Shown here: piece after piece, positions 12,827 to 24,931 of the stretch | Position numbering within the stretch: the first letter of the stretch is position 1 | Layout: the number at the start of each line of letters is the position of its first letter | Source: Halichondria panicea | Taxonomy: Eukaryota > Porifera > Demospongiae > Suberitida > Halichondriidae | Direction: 5' to 3' | Assembly: GCF_963675165.1 (NCBI RefSeq) | Contig: NC_087384.1 | Span: forward strand, 4,767,182-4,831,181 | Length of the DNA stretch: 64,000 bases | Notes under the pieces: model-generated | Database searches by the model: none | Told to the model about the DNA's origin: nothing | What the model saw: the letters and a program-made list of their open reading frames with translations, nothing else | Made by a program: the position numbers and the translations under genes

Positions 12827-15800
12827 TTAAACGTATCCTTCACCAAAGTCACGGCCACTGATTAGGGTCTCCCCCTTCTTGTAGTAGTAGTACTTCTGCT
12901 CCTGGCATTCCGGATCACAGTCAAAGTACATCCCATGATCAGCTCCGCCCTCTTCCTTTGGGCATTTGATTCGTTGGCACTCAGAGGAGGCGTAGTGAAA
13001 CTGAACACTGCGTCTCCTGCAGTTGGTATACATACGTACAGTCATAATCATAATTGCACTAGGAATTAATACTGTACTAGATTAGATCTAGCTGCTATAC
13101 CTTCTCGTAAAAGAATTGCTGAAATAGCGTGTATTGGTCTACATTCTAAATCAAACCTTGTTTCAGAGTTGTTAGGAGGAGTGTAATGAGCGAGGTGACT
13201 ATGAAACATCAGAGCATCTCCAGGGTTGAGAATAATGGGGACAACCTGCAATGACATCGTAACATTTTATCATGAACGGTGGAACGTACATCGCTTGGAT
13301 TAGGTCTGTCCACCATACCATACTCTATGTGAAAGTCAACATTAGCAGCATGCTTGTAAAACTGACCGTCTTCAGTATATGGCTGGGGAAGGATGTGCAT
13401 ACTGTGTGCATGCATGTGTGTGGAGTAAGCGTGAATGTGAAAATAGATATTCATTGAGTTGCACATGCGCAGTAGCTCAGAACACGCCCACATTTTACAT
13501 TGGCAGTAAATAATTAGTTTTTTGTGCTAAAGTTGTTATTTCTCTGCTGAAATTAAAAAGGTATGCCCCATTCCATTTTTTGGTGCTATATAATTTATCT
13601 GTGTATGTTGAATAATAGGCTGATATCAAGTGCGAAAAAATAATTTGAATTAATTAATAGGTGAACAAATTTGAATATTTGGGAAATGCAAATATCTACT
13701 CTGCACATGTGCAATTTTATAGACCATGTGAACAGCTCTGCATGGTAAACAAATCAAGCGCTGAGGTGACAGACTGATTTAACAGAGACATGGCTACAGG
13801 TACAGGTAGTGGAGACAGAGACAGAGACAGAGACAGCACATCCCCTCTTATTGCAGAGCTACTCGGCATGTACTACGACGTTGACAGTGATAGATCATCA
13901 TACAGTGATGACCATGGATGGATGTACTGTCCCCATGATCTACCGACGCATTCTAGTTATCAGTACAGTGATAACTCCTATAATCCCTTTGTTTCTGATG
14001 ATGATGTGCCCCCTCCTCAAACTATAGCAAGTGTCGAGGATGAAGAGCCTGGATATGACTACAAATTTGTGTGCAATGTTCCGGGAGCACTTGTATGTTT
14101 GATATGCACGGGAGTAGCCAGAAATGCTCAGCAAGTAGACTGTTGCGGCAAAATCTTCTGCAGGGTGTGTCTGCATAAGCTCAAGCTATCTCAGAATAAA
14201 GTCTGCCCAAACTGTCGACAGAAGAGGTGGCAGAACTTCCCTGACAAGAAAAGTAAGTAATTGCTAGTTATAGCCCCCCTTCCCCCATAATTATATTTTT
14301 CTCTTATTATAATTTATAGGCGTATTAATAATTATAGACCCCTAAGGCGTGTTATTACATCTTTTTCGCCTACGCACACTGCAAGTACTGTGTGCCCGGA
14401 TGAACATTTTGTTGCATTAGCTGCATGCAAACTGAAAGAGTGGGTAATGATCGACCATGATTGTTCTTAAAAACGATCGATGCCAAAAGTTCTAGCCTAA
14501 AATCAATGGCTGCATCAGTAGAACCTTGCAGCTCTCTTCTCACTCTTGCAGCTATCAATAGCTAGCGTTCTAGTGCATCCAGAGCTAACTACAGTAGACT
14601 CTCGCTAATCCGGTCACCCTTGGGACCATGCAGCTTGGCCGGAATAGCGAGGTGGCTGTAGCTCAGGAAATAGCCACGGCTTAAAAACAACCTTACCTCG
14701 AATCTAATGACTACTTTTGCAGTTCTTGTCTCGAGGGATAATGAATCATTCTGTTCTCTATTTAAGTGTAATCCATTGCTAAACCACACCCAAACGTCAT
14801 ATCCGGCCGTAATAAATACGTATAAAATTACATTGAAAACCTTGTTTGGGACAGCCAGCACTGGCCGGTAAACGGAATAGCGAGTGGCCGTACTTCAGGG
14901 TAGTTTTGTGCAGTAAACATATAGCTAGCATTCCGTGCCAAGCCAAATGGCCGGTATATCGAGGTGGCCGTACTTCAGAGAGCCGGAGTAGCGAGAGTCT
15001 ACTGTACTAAGTAGAGTAGCAACACTCGGTGAACAGGTTTTTCTACGCACTCTTCTTAAAAGGCTGCAATGGCATTCCAAGTAAGCTAAACTAGGCATAA
15101 CTCGAGAACGAAGCATTATTTTGCAAATCCACGAATTAAAATCCAAGAAAACATGACTAGAAGCCTATAGAAACTCTTACTTACACTTCATTGATCCTTG
15201 AGCAGTTATAGCAGTCTACACAGACACAGACACACACACACTATACCGTATACCTCGCTTGCGCATGCGCACCGAGGCATAATTATATATAACTTCCTAG
15301 TACTATAAAGAAGTGGCTTGCCCCAGCCTTCCCGCTTGTTTTTGTGTTGTTGCAAGCAGGATGAGTCACGCAGCTCTAGACATCCTGTGTGGAATAGTGC
15401 TGCACTGGCTAAGCTAGCTGAATATGGTGCAGAAAGTAAGAAGGAGGTCATTGCCTGAGCCCCAGTGTGATTGATACGAAGGCAGATCTAAATAGTTCCC
15501 AGACTGGTGTATCGTGCCAATATGAAAACTCTCAATGAAGAAAACAAACTGATCTGTGACCTATACATGCAGCCAATCGACTTTTTGAATGGTTCAAAGA
15601 CATGGATATAGTGCATTATAGCGCGAAAGTTTCGCTGTTTTCGTAGGTTAACAATCCTCAATGAAAATTAGGTCAACGAAATGCTTAACTAACGGAAGAC
15701 ACAACGGCGTTTGACCAAATAGCGCGATATTATTTTATTCAATGGTTTTAGAGGCCGTTCCACGAAAATTTAAGTGCCATAAAAATTTCACTCAATACGA

Positions 15801-18633
15801 TATATGTACTCACAATAACATGATAGTGTGATTTTAGTATTCCAAAGAAATGTATACATGCACGAAGTGAAGGTCTATTTGTGCTGTTGTATGCAGTGGT
15901 ATTAATTATTGGATGTGTACACCAACATGGCATGGCAGTCACTTTAAGCCTCGCCTTTTGCAAGGAGTCTATATGTGTTCAACAAGAGATATGCGTGTGT
16001 GCACATGTCTCAGGTTGAGCTAAATGTTCTGTGTAACTGCATGTATTTGTACAGGTAATCGAGACATTGAGGCTCTAATTGTGAAGTGTAGCAACGAGGT
16101 ACATGGCTGCAAATGGGAGGGAGAACTTCGGAAGATAGGGGCCCATCTCAATGAATGCACCAATGGTGTGCTACTTTGCAAGTACTCGTCCATCGGTTGC
16201 AATATAAAGGCTTCAAGTGACGATATGAGTGCACACGAGAAAATCTGTGCTGAGGAGCATCTGAAAATGGCTGTCCAGAAGGTGAATTTGCTAGAACTAC
16301 AACTGGCTGAAATGAAAGCACAGCTTGGTACGAAATGAATCTCCCTCCAGTAGTGTTCAAGATGACTAGTTTTGAACTGTACCGTAGTTCTAGAAATGCT
16401 TGGTCGAGCCCTCCCTTCTACACTCATTCTAAAGGGTACAAGTTGTACATTAGGATTACTATCGTCAGTCGTTCTGGTGGGCACACCGTTTCTGTCAAAG
16501 CTTGCCTCTGTCACGGGGAGAATGATGACAACTTGGTATGGCCATTTGCTGGTATTGTGTACTTTAGCATTCTGAATCAGACGAGTGACATCAACCATGT
16601 CCCAGGATGTGCAAAGTTCCAGGAGAGAAGAGAAAGTGACAAAAATAAAAGAGTCAGCGCAGCTGAAGGAAAGAGCACTGTTGGATGGGGAGAGCCTTGT
16701 CTACTTCACTGTCATCAAAGTGACTTTGGAAATTTTGTGCAGAATGATCGTCTCTTCTTGATGGTCAACAAAGTGGAAATATCTGCCACCAACAAGCCGT
16801 GGTTGATTTAGACTCTGAACGTACATTTGCTGAACTGGATTATCAATTATCACTTACAATTGTATATACGTACACTCGTGTTATTACTGTTGGATCATGA
16901 ATACTATAATAATATACATATACTGGAATACGTAGCTAAGAATCCAAGACACTAACATTCCTTGGTGCAGAGGTGGTAATTACGAGCAAAATAATAATAA
17001 AAGATGTTGAACCATAGATATACATGTAAAGGAAAGATAAAGCATTTCCAAAGGAGATAATTATTGTCGTAGTCCTAGGATTGATCAGTGGAAGTAATGT
17101 TTGACTCTATCAGAGATAAGAAATCATGAGGCGAGTATGCAATTTAATGTACAAAACATAGGTCATTATAAATAATTATGTCTCTGTTGCAGGCTGCAAG
17201 GTGCATATGGCCAATAGCCGTCGATTACTATCCATTACTATTACTGTTGTAATTCGTGAACATTAAATTTTGGCACTCGAATATTACCTATTACCAGTGC
17301 TAGAAATAGGAGCATAAAATTACGCGTTTTGGGGCTACGAAAACATGTCATGCGATCAATTTATTTCATGCCGCGATTTCAATGGGGATTGTATACAGGC
17401 CTCGAATAAGTGCAAATGTATGCAACATTAAGTTAGTATCACCCAGAAAATGTTTAGCACTACACCGGGTACATTAAGTATAATAATTACTATTCTTGCA
17501 TCTATACATGTAAACCGGCAGCTTACCACCCGTTGGCACAGTTGGCAGGGTCCAGTGCTATCCACACTCCCTACAGTGCAGAGCATTGTAGAGTTTAATG
17601 TTGTCTTCGAAGTGCATACATTGTGCAAAAATAAATATAGGCCTGTATAATTCAATAATTATGGGTGCATGTACTGTGTAGGGTAATGTAACCCTCACCA
17701 TAATTCTTGATGGGTTCAAACGGAAATATCCATTATCCTGATGCCACATTTTCTCTGAAGCACCTGCATCATTTGTTACGCGTGTTCAAGAGCTTGAGGA
17801 CATTGTGTATGCCGTTACCTGGTGGCTTGAGCAAAGCCATGGATTGAAGCAACTTGATGTCATTTCCAATGAGTTTAGACACAGTTGAGACAATCTGCAA
17901 GTAATTAAAGGTACTAAACTATACATGTAGGTAATATATTTACAATAAGTCGTAATTGATATAGACTTGCGACTTTACATAAACTTTTTTTATATCTAAA
18001 ACTTGTGATTTAGATTCTTAACACTGAATAATGGAGCGATAATAAGAGACTGCATGTTTAGTACCAAATCACCTCCATATCGTACCTTCTCATGTTTCGC
18101 TATCCTATCAAAGAGCTGGCTTTCTAGGGTCATCCTATACAGTCTACGGAACCCGAGCTCAATGTCAGCAGGCTTATCAGATGCTGGCTGCCACCTGCCC
18201 TCCTTCCAGGCTGGCTCCCGATTGGCTGCTGTCTCCCAGTCGTTGCCGTCCATCCCAGTTTCCAGCCACTGTGTATACCATTTGGCCACGATCGCACTGA
18301 TCTCAGACTTGATGCTCTCCACTTCCTCAGATGTGAGTAGCTGCCTGTGTAAGTAAAATACATAATTCAAAATGATTTTAACTGCACACATAATTAAATG
18401 TAGATACCAAAAAGAGTAGTATTGATTATTATACGTAGACCACTGTAGTGTCGTTTCATTCCATTTTGACATAATAAATAGGACCACAGTTTTAGCAATT
18501 GCTTATTTGACCTCACAACAAAGTAGCCATGTTCTTGGAACAGTTTTACAGGGTCTCCTCCATCTTGCAGAGTTGGATAGCTTACAGGCAGACTGGAGTT
18601 GTCACTCTTCTGTTGGCAGATGCATTTAGCCAT
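12827..18633 (-). CDS. Phytanoyl-CoA dioxygenase (PhyH)-like protein
   Basis: Fe(II)/2-oxoglutarate oxygenase fold; the substrate is unknown. Exons: 18633-18512, 18344-18086, 17894-17819, 17754-17699, 17570-17527, 13401-13290, 13245-13157, 13016-12827. They total 948 nt, or 315 residues, with all phases matching; the donor at 13156 (gtttga) is weak. The start matches GYFVVR and LLTSEEVESI of the family N-terminus. LLQSMALLKPP then WHQD gives metal ligands His157 and Asp159; AHYTPPNNSETR gives the distal His243 and the 2OG-binding Arg253. VWIALDPANCANGC matches the family's W-x-A-L-D-x3-x-x-N-G-C strand, but the following PGSH is replaced by PQPY. The tail is Cys- and Tyr-rich and unlike the family. 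There is no PTS1 or obvious PTS2, so peroxisomal location is unsupported. Intron 5 (17526-13402) contains the whole TRAF gene on the other strand. Confidence 0.88.
13790..16811 (+). CDS. RING/TRAF-type protein, frame broken before the MATH domain
   Basis: TRAF-like signalling adaptor or E3 ligase. Exon 1 is 13790-14252, exon 2 starts at 16055; the junction A|GT is in frame. Exon 1 opens with a low-complexity (GACAGA)n stretch encoding DRDRDRD, then an acidic region, then a RING (CLIC, CCGKIFCRVC, CPNCR). Exon 2 encodes TRAF-type zinc fingers (KCSNEVHGCKWEG...HLNEC, CKYSSIGC...H...C) and a short coiled coil, and stops at 16336-16338. Overlapping that stop by ATGA, the -1 frame opens at 16335 and encodes a full TRAF/MATH domain to 16811 (PPVVFKM, PPFYTHSKGYKLYI, DNLVWPF, ILNQTSD). 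One missing A in the AAATGA run would restore a single product of about 406 residues. It could be an assembly error, a recent lesion or programmed frameshifting. Confidence 0.8.
14592..15004. repeat. Tc1/pogo-like MITE flanked by TA
   Basis: cagtagactctcgctaatccgg at the left and its near inverse, ccggagtagcgagagtctactg, at the right bound 413 bp with TA on both sides, as in Tc1/mariner/pogo insertions. The interior repeats ccggaatagcgagtggccgtacttcag. It lies in the TRAF gene intron. Truncated relatives are at 37950-38035 and 49003-49165. Confidence 0.85.
15045..15290. repeat. Dispersed repeat, (ttgagcagtta.agcag + acacagac + cctcg..cgagg) family
   Basis: The order actcgagaacgaagc, ttgagcagttatagcag, acacagacacagac, ataccgtatacctcg...cgaggcataatta recurs in parts at 44570-44770, 46455-46540, 54018-54055 and 57100-57245. 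There is no ORF. The type is unknown, and the boundaries given are approximate. Confidence 0.45.
15610..15805. repeat. Degenerate copy of the tagcgcgaaa/ttttcg MITE family
   Basis: It begins atagcgcgaaagtttcgctgttttcg and holds the same interior phrases as the 5314-5527 element (ggaagac/gccac, agaggccgttccacgaaaattt). It lies in the TRAF intron. Its ends are eroded. Confidence 0.5.
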
Positions 18634-18988
18634 GATAGAGCTAGTATATTATGTTTATAGTACTGCTGTCGACACGTACCTAATTGACCTAATTGTAGAT
18701 ATGACCACAAATACAAGAGCTGAACAAGATCAAAGGTGACTCTCTTGGAAGTATTGGGCGTGGCTAATCGCACGTGACCTCTTTAGCCTCATTTTGCATT
18801 TTGTGCCGGCGATTATGTTGAGGTTCCATAGCTCTATTTTCTACGCCTCTCTATAATACAATAGCCTATTTTATGTGTGAAGATTAAAGAGTGTGGTCGA
18901 GTGTTACTGAAGGAAGCGAGGAAACTGTTTTACCACTCATCAGTGTTGGGCATATCAAGCCACCCTACTGTGCTGAGGGAGTGTAAAT
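18634..18988. promoter_or_regulatory. Divergent promoter, PhyH-like/TAOK
   Basis: 355 bp lie between the PhyH-like ATG (-) and the TAOK ATG (+). The region contains CACGTG (ggcgtggctaatcgcacgtgacc, about 18757-18779), an E-box-like site. No TATA box is evident. The bidirectional role is inferred from position. Confidence 0.45.
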
Positions 18989-19750
18989 ATGCCTACAAAC
19001 AAAAAAGACACTCTGAAGTTACCAGGGAAGCACTCTGAGTTAGCTCAATACTTTTCATTTGATGACCCAGAACCCTTGTTCCTGGACCAAAGAGAGATAG
19101 GTCATGGAAGCTTTGGTGCTGTTTTCTATGTGAGTGAACACACTTGTTATTTTAATCTGTGATGCACCCCATAATTATTGACTACTAAGACATTGTAGCT
19201 AGCTAGCTTGTACATAAGCCATCCCATTGAAGTACTTGTTCGTACACGTATCACCTTTGTTACGATTCTGTGTTAACTTGTAGCTGTGATTCAGGTTTTA
19301 AGAATGTGTTGGCCTCGTTCTCAATGCAATGTACTGTGTAGGTGCACCAAAGTAGCTAGTGCAAGTGGTTACCTCAGCTCTCTATACACAACATTGCTTT
19401 GATGTGGGTTTTAGTCACCTATTACAAAACCTCCTGTTCTGAAGGTCAGCGTCAACGATATAACTGTACAAAGGGTCCTTTAGAGGCGTACCACCAAAAG
19501 CTGGGTCGTTTTTAATGTTTCAAATTTTTCAAAGTTAGCTTGTTTTCATACACCCCAGAAGTTATGTTAGGAACTAAAACCATCAGCAGCGTCTGCCTCT
19601 TTGTAAACGTATGTACACTAGCTGTTCTACACCATTCCTGTTGTGTTGTATTCTTACCGCCGTCTTCTGTGTACAAATTGTATGTATTATCAGTTTAGTA
19701 GTCGAAAACCCAGCAGTATACAATAATGTTGTGTGCATAATTATGATGCC

Positions 19751-19824
<74 letters not shown>

Positions 19825-22800
19825 CACATGTGTGTCCTTAGGGGTGGTAGACTGACTGCCGTTGCTGTCCGGTGTTTAATACTCCCCCTGATTGATTTTA
19901 AATTCTATGGATGACAACCTGTACTCTGTACGTACATTTATACATACCCACTCTAGCTAGCCCATGGAGTCAGTATTATGATGGTCCTTGTACTGTCACA
20001 GTGTAAATTCCCTATAGTTTCCTGCATGTGTTATACGTGTAACTTCCACTTGCGTGAGCGTGTGTTGTGTACACATTTTTGGTTTTCAATGTGCTGTACT
20101 TTGTAGCTCTGTATGTATGTCTATATGCAGTACCTATTCTTGTTGGTATTCTTGTGGGCTGTGTGGCCCAAAACTTGCACCTAAGAAAAATGTGAGATTT
20201 TCCGTGTCAATCGTAATACTTTCTGTTTGTTTCACAGGCCAAGAACGCTGTCACTAACGAGGTGGTGGCTATAAAGAAGATGAATTTCTCTGGAAAACAG
20301 TCTACTGAGGTGACGACTCACTGGCTTGTCTGCTTATCATTGTACTGATAGTAAATATAGTCTGTCTATAAATAGACTTGCTGGAAGTATTGCATTGTTA
20401 TGGTCTTGCTGAGTGAGTATAGTGAAATCCTGTTTACTTACTCCAGAGTGCTAGTGTTTGTTTCCTACAGGTGTAGTAAAGCTATATATGAAGACATGAA
20501 CTGACAGTGCAGTGTGTGCATTGTGTAGGCAAATGTGATAATTGATTTTGTTTTGATGGTGCATTTTTGGTGTTTTCTAATTAGCTGTTCCTTATCAGTC
20601 TGGTTCAATGGTGTAGGTATTAATCAATCAGGGCGGCATGCATTGTACAGAAGTTTTTTATGCTACATGTAAACTCTAAAAGTATAGTTGGTGTAGGGTG
20701 TAGCTACTGTGTAAACCTTGTGCAATCGAATGTACTTCACTTGTATTTTGTGTGCCTTTTGTTAACTGTCTCCACACACATACACAATCAATTTAGAAAT
20801 GGCAAGACATTGTACGTGAGGTGAAATTCCTCAAATCCTGTGACCACGATCACTGTATACACTACAAAGGAGGCTATATCAAGGACCAGACAGTCTGGGT
20901 GAGTCTCAGTATTTGACCAATCTAGCTGTCAGTTTAGAAACCTTTCAAAGTTATAGTCTTCCTTTTTCACTATTGTACGCAAAACCTCAAGAATGTCATC
21001 TATTGGCTATGTGAACAGTATAATAATGTATACAAAGGATAAAGATCTCTACCATTCCTACTAACCTCAAGGTCCTAATATGTGTAGTGGGTCTTTGATG
21101 TCTGGGCAGGTAACAAGTAAGCCCTCGGAGTGAGTTTTGGAAACCATTTGCAAGTTTATTTACTCTTCTTTGCATTGAGAAGAAGTGAAACACACTGTCC
21201 TGCCCAAAACTATCTCTTGATACGTACTATTCAATACATGCGAGGTGTACCTAATATTACACTGTTATCTTTACAGCTGGTGATGGAGTACTGTCTTGGA
21301 TCAGCCTCTGACATTGTAGAAGGTATTTTCTACTTACCCTAAACTCTAATCTTGTTGCCAATTTAGACTTTCTATGTATATGCATGCTCTATGTGTGGCA
21401 CTTATGGTTAGTGTTTTTATAATATATGTAAGTGTGAGCAATCATGCATTTCAAATGTGTACATAGAGTGAAATCATTCCATTGGTCCATCGTGTAAAGC
21501 TTGTGTCTAACAGTGGCTCCCCTTTGCTACTACAGTGCACAAGTCATCGCTAGAGGAGGACGAGATACGGGCCATTGTCCAAGGTGCTGTAATGGTGAGT
21601 GGCTCGATCTCATTGCATGTTACACATATTAGGATTTTTATATATATACCTTTATTTCACTAGTGTAGTGTAATAGTTATGCCTCTACAGTACATTATTG
21701 CTAAACTGGGAAACTAGCGCTCTCTGTCAGGTGTGTTACTTACACAATAACTGTAAGCCTGGATAGTCCCTTTCAAGTCCTACACATTTGCTCATGATGT
21801 GTATTTATATTGATGGAATGTAGCTGTGTAGTTTGTCATTGTTGGCTCAGTGGGACAGCTGTCTAGTCACCCAAGGTCTTGATATGTGTGTGTATGGTAA
21901 GCTCAGTCTAGTCTGTTGCCAAGTTTAAAGCCTCTATGGTCTGTCTCTGTAGCTGAAACAGCAGTGAAGCTTGTGGTTGATTTCTTGTATAGTACTTCAT
22001 CACAAGTATGCGTAACATTGCCTTATACACTTACACTATTTCACTGTTGACTTGCAGGGGTTGGTATACCTTCACTCTCGAGGGAGAATCCATCGCGACA
22101 TCAAGGCGGGAAACATCCTGCTCACCTCCAAGGGACTCGTCAAATTGGCAGACTTTGGTTCAGCCTCTCTGCGCAGTCCCTGCAACTCATTCGTGGGAAC
22201 TCCTTTCTGGTGAGTTTGTTGGCACTCCTATTATAAGCATTCCCATTGTGTATATAGGGAATTGTTATTATAACTGTATGTTCACACAGTTGCTTGGCAG
22301 CCTACGTTTTAAAGGTGCCTACATGAACATGTAATATATCTTGAGATGTATTTGTGCATGTAGGTGGTAGAGGTGCTCATGAAGTAGCTACAGGGTGGGT
22401 ACGCCAGCAATAGACTGCATAAGATCACAGCATGAGATGCATGGTCAAATGCAGCTATTATGTGTACGCTATTACACAATCATGTAGGAAGCATCTTGTG
22501 CCTGTACAAAACAAACCATATGGCAGTACATGTGATTCAGTTTGTCCTCTCACAGCTTTAGCAACCTGCTTCGGGAAAACTGTACTTTCTATGATGAACT
22601 GATATATGTATGTGAATACATGTACATGTACATACTGTATGTGTCTAGTTGGCAGCAATATTTCCATGCTAGACTATTGGTCTTGTTTTCAACACACAGC
22701 ACACTAGTATTACAGTGTGATGTGTCACTCCCAGGCTACATGTGTATTCATACACTCACAGTCACTGTATGATGTCTGTTGAATAACTACACTGTGTGTG

Positions 22801-24871
22801 TTTTGTAGGATGGCTCCTGAAGTGATACTGGCCATGGATGAAGGCATGTACGATGGCAAGGTAAGCTGTAAAGGTGCTAAATCACCTGGATTAGGGACTG
22901 CAAAATTACTTGTAACAGTGCATACATGTAGGTGATAACAACAGTCACTATGCCTCAGTGTCTGCATGGGCAGCAAGGTATACAGTAGTGTGTTTGTGTG
23001 TCAGTCTGTCTGTGTGTATAGACTGCTATAGCTGCTCTATGCTGATGAAGTGCAAGCAAACTATAGGCTTCTAGTCATGGATTACAATTAATTTTGTGGA
23101 ATTGCAAAATAATGCTTTGTTCTCAAGTTATAAATATGTACTTAGAAAGGGTGTACTTGATTGAATGCCATTGCAGCCTTTTTAGAATAGTGCGTAGCAA
23201 AATTGTCCATGGAGCGTTGCTACTCTACGCATTTAGTACTAAGTAGTTAGCTCTGCACTAAACGCTAGCTATTGGTAGCTTCAGGAGCGAGGAAAGAGCT
23301 ACATAGCTGCACTGTTTCAGATCATGAGCCATTAATTAATACGTACTTCAAACTTTTGGCATCCTCTTAGCAACCATCATGGTCGATCATTTCCTTGAAC
23401 CATTGCATTCCTTTCATGCAAAGTATCAATTGTGATTCAGAATTCATATGTCATAAAGGCTTTGCGCCTCCACTGAGGCATCAGTACCGGCTGTGCTTTC
23501 CTTCTCTTCTGTCTTTTATATATTGCACAACTATGTACTGCCTGCCTTTTTTGTTAGCCTATGATTGCACCCAAGAATGTCGTTGTTGAATGGGTGCCAT
23601 GGTGACTAGTAATTGTGTGTGTGAAGTGAGTGTTTAGGTTTTGTCTGTGGGTCAGCTGGAATGTGCCAGTTGTAAGGACAGCTGCACTAGCCTCGCAGCG
23701 GCTTTAGTAAACTGGCAACTTTAGCATCTTTCAATAATTCAAAGACACACGCACTGTACAATTACAGTGTACATGTACATGTAGGAGAGATAGGTTTTGT
23801 TGACACTACTAACTAAACTGGTCACTTAATTACTGCCAGCCAGGTTATTCAATTGTCTATTATAAATTATGTGAATGATGTTTTACAAGTAAATTCTGTT
23901 GTCCCGAAATCAGTCACTTCATACCTGTAGTTTAAGTCCTTGTGATAACAGAGTAGATGAGGGGGAAGGGGTTGACATTGTATTCACCCTAGTTTCTGTT
24001 TGTGTGTGCTACAGGTGGATGTCTGGTCTATAGGAATCACTTCAATTGAGTTAGGTAAGCAATTACAGCAGCTTGTGCATGTACAACAATGGATTCTACT
24101 GTTGTCATTAATATTGTTTATGTCTGTGTGCAAGGACTGCTTCTGCCCCTACTGTGTGTGTGTGTGTGTGTGTGTGCGTGTGCGTGTGCGTGTGCGTGAA
24201 GGCTACATCGATCCTGTACAGTAGGAGGCATTTGTGCTCACTTTGATATGGTCACAGTTTAATGAGCTGTAATAATTAGATATTCTCTGCATGTACGTGT
24301 ACAGTGTACAGTGTATAATGTGCAAACACAGACAATTAACTCCTCCCTCCCCCCACACAGCCGAGAGAAAGCCTCCCCTCTTCCACATGAATGCCATGAG
24401 TGCCCTTTACCACATCGCTCAGAATGATCCCCCTAAACTCAAGTTCCCTGAGAAATGGTCGGAGACATTCCAACAGTTTGTCTCCCAGTGTCTTCATAAA
24501 GAACCTGAGGACAGACTCACTGCTGCCCAGTTACTAGAGGTGTGTGATGTGACTTGCTTGGTGTGAATAGGATGCCTGTGTACAAGGACTGCTTCTACCC
24601 CTACTGTGTGTGTGTGTGTGTGTGTAGTTGGCAGCAATATTTCCATGCTAGACTATTGGCCTTGTGTTGAACACACAGCACACTAGTATTACAGTGTGAT
24701 GTGTCACTCCCAAGGCTACATGTCACACTGTGCTGACAATTTAATAAGCATGAAGTCATGGGTACATTTAGTGCAATAAGTACATGCATACATTACAGCT
24801 GCAGTACAATAACAGAACTTTCAAGTAGAGAGTGTTGAAGTGTTGATCCTCTGACACTGTAATCAATACTC

Positions 24872-24931
<60 letters not shown>

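Noticed and set aside
16282-16360. 78-nt intron from AAG|gtgaat to ctccag to rescue the TRAF frame
   Set aside because: The join creates an immediate TAG and deletes the coiled coil.
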